Source of the DNA: UBA12077 sp963665525
Lineage (GTDB): Bacteria > Bacteroidota > Bacteroidia > Bacteroidales > UBA12077
DNA: 64,000 bases
Direction of reading: 5' to 3'
Assembly (NCBI GenBank): GCA_963665525.1
Contig: OY762280.1
Coordinates: forward strand, 1,488,001-1,552,000
In this document: one piece after another, positions 59,605 through 64,000 of the stretch
Numbering within the stretch: the stretch's first letter is position 1
Layout: each line of letters opens with the position of its first letter
Made by a program: the position numbers and the translations under genes
Notes under the pieces: generated by a model
The model's input: only the letters and a program-made list of their open reading frames with translations
Database searches by the model: none
Told to the model about the DNA's origin: nothing

Positions 59605-60849
59605 CTAATAGTTTCTTAATCCTTTCTCAATATATTCTAATTGCCAAATATTAAATAACAATGGATCGTTTGGTATTTCATTCGGTTCCTTTTTAATCAG
59701 TTGATTTATTTGTTGTATATCACTTTGTGTAAGGTCTTTTCTATTCAATACTATTTTCTCATCATAATAATATTGTTTTCCATGTATATCAACCGTTTTT
59801 AAATTCATTTGATGTGAATTATCCTGATAAAGCTTTAGTGCTTTATAAGTTATTGAGTTTGAATCTAACTCGCGTATATATCCATTTTGAGTGATCATAG
59901 CTTCTTTAGGGGCTAACATATCTGCAATTTGTTTGCGAAAGCCTGCTTTTTGAAATCTGTGCTTAAAAAAGAAAGAGCAATAGTTAATTCCAATATTAAT
60001 ACTGTTTGCATTAGCATATTCAATGATCTCAAGAGCTGCAAGTTCTGATTCTAACACAATAGGTTTTTCTACATTAACAATTGTATATCCCTTATTTATT
60101 AAATTTGCTGCATTGTGGTGAGTTAATCTTAACTGATGAAGATTGAGGTTTGTAACACCTAGTTTTTCCATTTCAGGTAAAAGCCTTATCAGTTTATCTT
60201 TTTCTTCAGGAATAGCAGGGATTTCAATGGTAATATTGGGTATTATTCCTTGTGCATATTTAATTTTATCCAAATTGAAACCTGTTGCCCCAATATCAAA
60301 ACGTATTTCATTTAGCCCTTCCGATGCCAACATATTTAGATTTACTTTATCGGCAAGTATACCATTCGTGTACATCCAAGTGTATATATCGGTTTTACAT
60401 ATCTTCCTAACTTTTTGTAGGTATTTTAATGTGCGTTCAAAATACAACAAAGGTTCACCGCCACTAAAACTTACTCCATCAAAATCAAAATAGCACACAT
60501 AATTTGCATAATCGGTTGGGTTTTCAAAATCCATACCTTGAGTTGATGGCACTTCATCTATATTTTGTGGTGCAGGACAGTAAAAGCATTTTGCATTACA
60601 CTTGTTGGTAATAAACAAACAACTCCATTTCCCCAAACCACATATTTTACAACCCTCTGATATATGATTATAATATGGTTTAGTTTCTTTAAATAATATA
60701 CTGTTATCAATCTTTTTTAAGAGCAGATCTCGATGTTTTTGAAAATTTTCTGAATTATAAGGGTTTACCCAGTTTATTTCAGACCATTCGGCAAAATCAC
60801 TTTTATTTTTATTTACAAGTGCATTAAGCCACTGATAAAATGCATTCAT
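59605..60849 (-). CDS. Radical SAM enzyme of the D-amino-acid cluster
   Basis: This 414-residue protein has a radical SAM motif CNAKCFYCPAPQ (Cys84, 88, 91), preceded by extra cysteines CKICGLGKWSC (Cys67, 70, 77) that may bind an accessory site. VSFSGGEPLLYFERTL is the GGEP motif. The C-terminal 130 residues lack a typical SPASM cysteine set. It sits 11 bp upstream of the ATP-grasp fusion gene, so the two are expressed together. The reaction is unknown; epimerisation or modification of the ligase product is inference. Confidence 0.85.
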   Translation of the reverse strand: MNAFYQWLNALVNKNKSDFAEWSEINWVNPYNSENFQKHRDLLLKKIDNSILFKETKPYYNHISEGCKICGLGKWSCLFITNKCNAKCFYCPAPQNIDEVPSTQGMDFENPTDYANYVCYFDFDGVSFSGGEPLLYFERTLKYLQKVRKICKTDIYTWMYTNGILADKVNLNMLASEGLNEIRFDIGATGFNLDKIKYAQGIIPNITIEIPAIPEEKDKLIRLLPEMEKLGVTNLNLHQLRLTHHNAANLINKGYTIVNVEKPIVLESELAALEIIEYANANSINIGINYCSFFFKHRFQKAGFRKQIADMLAPKEAMITQNGYIRELDSNSITYKALKLYQDNSHQMNLKTVDIHGKQYYYDEKIVLNRKDLTQSDIQQINQLIKKEPNEIPNDPLLFNIWQLEYIEKGLRNY

Positions 60850-61209
60850 TCAGACGTTTGTGAATAAGCTTTAAGAAATACTTTATTTAATTAATTTGGA
60901 TGGATATCGCTTAATGTTTTATTAAGCGTAGTAGTTTAAAGCTCAGAAAAGATATAAAGAAACATAAGGAATACTTCCTTATCAAACTTTACATCGGTAT
61001 GTTTTTTTACTGAATACATTTATTCATTTTGAGGGTGTAAAAGTATAAAAAAAGAATATTTTTTTTATCTAAGTTTAATCTTCTTTTTGATTCAGAATAT
61101 ATTTATTTCAACATTGGCTTTTTAAACCTTTTCATTGTGAATAAATCTTATAAATGCTATTTTTATGAACTAATATTTTAACAGATTATCAAACAATAAA
61201 TAGAGTATA
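60850..61209. promoter_or_regulatory. Divergent promoter region with palindrome
   Basis: This gap of 360 bp lies between the divergent radical SAM and metallopeptidase genes. CGCTTAAT (60908-60915) and ATTAAGCG (60921-60928) form an 8-bp inverted repeat with a 5-bp centre, 60-80 bp upstream of the radical SAM start. It is a candidate operator, for example for the MarR protein. No ORF is seen. Confidence 0.45.
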
Positions 61210-63261
61210 ATGAAAAAAGGCCTTTTAATTACTTTAACACTGTTGACTATGATATTTGTACAATGTACAAATGAAGGAATGCAACAGATGGGAGAACAAA
61301 AAAACATCGATGAGAATATCATCGTCAAAACTCAAAATGCTTTAATTGAAAAATGGGGCAGCGAAAACGAGGAATTTATTAAACGTGGTGTAGCACATGC
61401 AGCATCATTATGGAGAACTTCTGACGGAACTACCAGCGATTTTGAAAAATTCTGTGCTGATCAATACATTAATGATCATGCTGAAAAAGAAATGGTTTTT
61501 AATAAGATTTCAAACAATTTTGAATCTTTATGGGGACATCAGAATAAAATTCTTTTGGATTTAAATAAAAACATGCATGAAGCAAATGGAGAATACCATA
61601 ATATTGATGCTATGTTTGCAGGATACAGCCCCGGAGCTCATTTTTCAAATGATTTTTATGCTAATAAAATAGCATTTGTTATTGCATTAAACTTCCCTCC
61701 TTACTCATTGCAAGAAAAAAATGAATTGGGAAAGAACTGGACTTCATTAGAATGGGCATATGCACGATTAGGTGATGTATTTACTGCTCGTGTTCCGGCA
61801 GAACTTTCTCAGGAAATATCTCTTGCTGAGACTAATGCGGATATTTATATCTCTGAATATAATATCTACATGGGACACCTTTTGAATAATGAAAATCAAA
61901 AGTTATTTCCTAAAGATATGGTATTACTTTCTCACTGGAATTTACGTGATGAAATCAAATCAAACTATGCCAATAAAGAGAATGGATTAGAAAAGCAAGA
62001 TATGATTTACAATGTAATGAAACACATTATAAATCAAACGATTCCTGAAAAAGTAATAAATTCGGGTGAATATGACTGGAATCCAATGGAAAATAAAGCA
62101 TATCAAGCAGGAAACGAAGTTCAGTTATCAGCTGAACCTGATACGCGTTATCAGCAAATACTTAATAACTTTCATGCTAATAAAAAAGCAGACGAATATT
62201 ATACTGATTACAATACTTTTATAAAAAGAGCATTCTCTGGTTCAAAAGAGATTCCTCAAGAGGAAGTAGAACGTTTATTCGATGAGTATTTATCATCTCC
62301 AGTTGTAAAAGAAGTTGGTGAACTAATCAGTAAACGTCTTGGTCGTGACCTTAGACCATATGACATTTGGTACGATGGATTTAAAGCAAGAAGTTCAATC
62401 TCAGAAGAAACATTGAATGCACAAACTCAAAAGAAATATCCCAATGCTAAAGCTCTAGAAGCTGACTTAGTTAATATTCTTAAAAAACTAGGTTGGGAAA
62501 AGAAACGTGCAGAATTCCTGGCTTCAAAAGTTTCTGTTGATGCTGCTCGTGGTTCTGGTCATGCCTGGGGAGCTCAAATGAAAGCAGAGAATGCACACCT
62601 AAGAACACGTATCTCTGGTAAAGGAATGGATTATAAAGGATATAATATTGCAGTACATGAGTTTGGACATAATGTTGAACAAACCATCTCATTACACGAC
62701 GTTGATTATTATATGATGAATGGTGTTCCAAACACAGCCTTTACAGAAGCATTAGCATTCTTATTTCAAAAAAGAGATTTACAATTATTAGGATATACCA
62801 ATGATAATCCGGATAAAGAATACTTACAAACATTAGATTTATACTGGCAGGTATTTGAAATTATGGGAGTTTCAATGGTTGATATGAAAGTTTGGAAGTG
62901 GTTATATGCTAACCCAGATGCCACTGCAAGCCAATTGAAAGAAGCTGTTATTTCCATTGCTAAAGAAGTTTGGAATAAATATTATGCAGAGGTTTATGGT
63001 AGTAATGATGAACCTATACTTGCAATTTATTCGCATATGATTAGTTCACCATTATACTTAGCTAATTATTCATTTGGTCATTTAATTGATTTCCAAATAG
63101 AACAATACTTAACAGGTAAAAATTTCTCTGATGAAGTGGATAGAATATGGAAAATAGGTAGAGTAACACCAGAAGCCTGGATGCAAAAAGCAGTTGGAGA
63201 AAATATCTCAATACAACCTATGATTGAAGCTACACAAGAAGCATTAAAACATATTAATTAG
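61210..63261 (+). CDS. Zinc metallopeptidase lipoprotein (gluzincin-type)
   Basis: This 683-residue protein has a signal peptide and lipobox (MIFVQC, Cys19), and is therefore anchored outside the cytoplasm. The zinc site is HEFGH (483-487) with the third ligand probably Glu513 in NTAFTEALAF. The long helical body before it resembles M3-type oligopeptidases. It probably cleaves peptides at the cell envelope. It is divergent from the D-amino-acid gene set and may process the same peptides. The exact peptidase family is uncertain. Confidence 0.8.
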   Translation: MKKGLLITLTLLTMIFVQCTNEGMQQMGEQKNIDENIIVKTQNALIEKWGSENEEFIKRGVAHAASLWRTSDGTTSDFEKFCADQYINDHAEKEMVFNKISNNFESLWGHQNKILLDLNKNMHEANGEYHNIDAMFAGYSPGAHFSNDFYANKIAFVIALNFPPYSLQEKNELGKNWTSLEWAYARLGDVFTARVPAELSQEISLAETNADIYISEYNIYMGHLLNNENQKLFPKDMVLLSHWNLRDEIKSNYANKENGLEKQDMIYNVMKHIINQTIPEKVINSGEYDWNPMENKAYQAGNEVQLSAEPDTRYQQILNNFHANKKADEYYTDYNTFIKRAFSGSKEIPQEEVERLFDEYLSSPVVKEVGELISKRLGRDLRPYDIWYDGFKARSSISEETLNAQTQKKYPNAKALEADLVNILKKLGWEKKRAEFLASKVSVDAARGSGHAWGAQMKAENAHLRTRISGKGMDYKGYNIAVHEFGHNVEQTISLHDVDYYMMNGVPNTAFTEALAFLFQKRDLQLLGYTNDNPDKEYLQTLDLYWQVFEIMGVSMVDMKVWKWLYANPDATASQLKEAVISIAKEVWNKYYAEVYGSNDEPILAIYSHMISSPLYLANYSFGHLIDFQIEQYLTGKNFSDEVDRIWKIGRVTPEAWMQKAVGENISIQPMIEATQEALKHIN

Positions 63262-63280
63262 ATGTAAATCAATAAAATAT

Positions 63281-63313
63281 AAAGGACTGGCAATAAATGT
63301 CAGTCCTTTTTTG
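63281..63313 (+). terminator. Rho-independent terminator
   Basis: AAAGGACTG (63281-63289) pairs with CAGTCCTTT, followed by TTTTG (to 63313). It ends the metallopeptidase transcript. Confidence 0.88.
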
Positions 63314-63413
63314 TTATAATAAAGGCTTACGGCTTAAAACAAATCATTTTTTTTATAAATACATCTGATGATTTTTTTATATCTTTAACCATTGGCAAGA
63401 AAACATAAATATT

Positions 63414-64000
63414 ATGAGCGCACAATTTTCGTTAAAAGCTAGATTTGGTATGATTCCTAAAACTTCTGTTTTAGAAGAAAAAGAAAATAAGTTAAAACAG
63501 GAATATGCTGATTTTAATGAGTATACCGAATCGGAAGAATTAGCAAGATATAAAGAACTTGAAGCATTTGTAACTTCTAAAGAGTTCGAAGATATTAAAA
63601 AGGAAATAAATGCCAAGAAATATCCAGGATCGGAACCTTTCGGAAAAGAAAAGAAATATAAAGATCTAAAGAAATCTAAAAGGATTAAAACCTTTTACCT
63701 GGTAAGAGATTCACAGGAGCTTAAAGACTATGAATCATTTAAAGATTCTGATAAACTTGCCAATTATCAAGAACTTGATCAATTCTTTACCTCTCCTGAA
63801 TTTGAAGAGTTTAAAAAATCTTTAATTCAACAAAAAGCAGATAAAACAAAGGATATTAAGGATAAGCAAGCAAAATACAAAGAACTTAAAAAAAAATACA
63901 GCTGGTATTATAAATTAAAGAACTCATCCAAATTAGAGAACCCTAAATTCCAGGAAACAGATCAGTATAAGAAGTTTCAGGAATTAGACGGTTCTGAAGA
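63414..64000 (+). CDS. Repetitive charged helical protein, 3' end off the window
   Basis: An ATG at 63414 opens a frame running to the window edge (195 residues seen). It starts MSAQFSLKARFGMIPKTSVL and continues with Lys/Glu-rich repeats of a motif like ELKDYESFKDSDKL or EELARYKELEAFVTS, each about 35 residues. The segment is helical and highly charged, without a signal peptide. I recall similar repeats in front of glycoside-hydrolase-like domains in Bacteroidota, but no such domain lies within the window. Confidence 0.75.
   Translation, partial: MSAQFSLKARFGMIPKTSVLEEKENKLKQEYADFNEYTESEELARYKELEAFVTSKEFEDIKKEINAKKYPGSEPFGKEKKYKDLKKSKRIKTFYLVRDSQELKDYESFKDSDKLANYQELDQFFTSPEFEEFKKSLIQQKADKTKDIKDKQAKYKELKKKYSWYYKLKNSSKLENPKFQETDQYKKFQELDGSE

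Noticed and set aside
62480..62731. Minus-strand ORFs opposite the metallopeptidase gene
   Set aside because: They lie wholly within a well-supported coding region and have low-complexity, frame-shadow composition.
1..64000. tRNA, rRNA or CRISPR loci
   Set aside because: I scanned for tRNA-like TTCRANNC loops with CCA context, rRNA motifs and short regular repeats and saw none convincing.

Overview
The window is AT-rich chromosomal DNA from a member of the Bacteroidota, probably a marine or anaerobic Marinilabiliales-like lineage. The order-level guess is inference. The phylum is supported by many short-signal lipoproteins, PorT-like barrels, LytTR regulators, a sigma factor starting with the RpoD-like N-terminus usual in Bacteroidota, a GT4/GH130 pair, and promoters fitting TTTG-N19-TAnnTTTG.

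The most striking structure is a set of integron-like gene-cassette arrays with no integrase in the window. At least thirteen imperfect-palindromic sites of about 115-160 bp (TAAC...GTTA ends, conserved centre, arms that differ between sites but often pair within a site), plus three relics, lie between about 4.5 and 49.6 kb, all in one orientation. Most are separated by one small + strand gene or operon: HNH protein, TonB-like protein, MntA-HepT, lipoproteins, YefM-YoeB, alpha/beta hydrolase, TPR protein, PorT-like barrel. Five loci begin with a 'head' element carrying two covarying hairpins, and four end with a related ~250 bp 'tail' element. Two group II introns sit exactly at head/site junctions, one with an intact reverse transcriptase and one with a nonsense-mutated copy. 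An IS3-family element has entered one cassette. One array (15.7-16.3 kb) is empty: head, one chimeric site, tail.

Between arrays are host-type blocks. 11.6-15.3 kb is a RiPP-type cluster: LytTR regulator, 61-aa cysteine-rich precursor, SPASM-type radical SAM enzyme and S41 peptidase lipoprotein. 16.4-20.2 kb holds a membrane LytTR regulator, a methyltransferase and an RNA/cold-response block (CSD proteins, RpoD-like sigma, RRM protein). 20.6-24.5 kb holds an AraC regulator, B12-binding radical SAM protein, cupin and histidine kinase. 24.6-33.4 kb is a glycan and stress region: GT4 with an all-alpha hydrolase-like tail, GH130, UspA and a decayed copy, three tiny membrane proteins, coiled-coil proteins, esterase and NYN-LOTUS protein. 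37.1-39.0 kb is a coupled hydrolase / ECF sigma / membrane-protein operon. 40.6-43.0 kb is a lipid-like operon: START-like protein, acyltransferase and a second methyltransferase.

52.2-63.3 kb looks like a D-amino-acid/peptide gene set: SSS symporter, short winged-helix protein, ornithine-racemase-like and alanine racemases, GNAT, MarR, a Ddl-like ATP-grasp fused to a degenerate M20 domain, a radical SAM enzyme and, divergently, a large zinc-peptidase lipoprotein. The best candidates for undescribed biology are the cassette system, the RiPP cluster and this D-amino-acid cluster.
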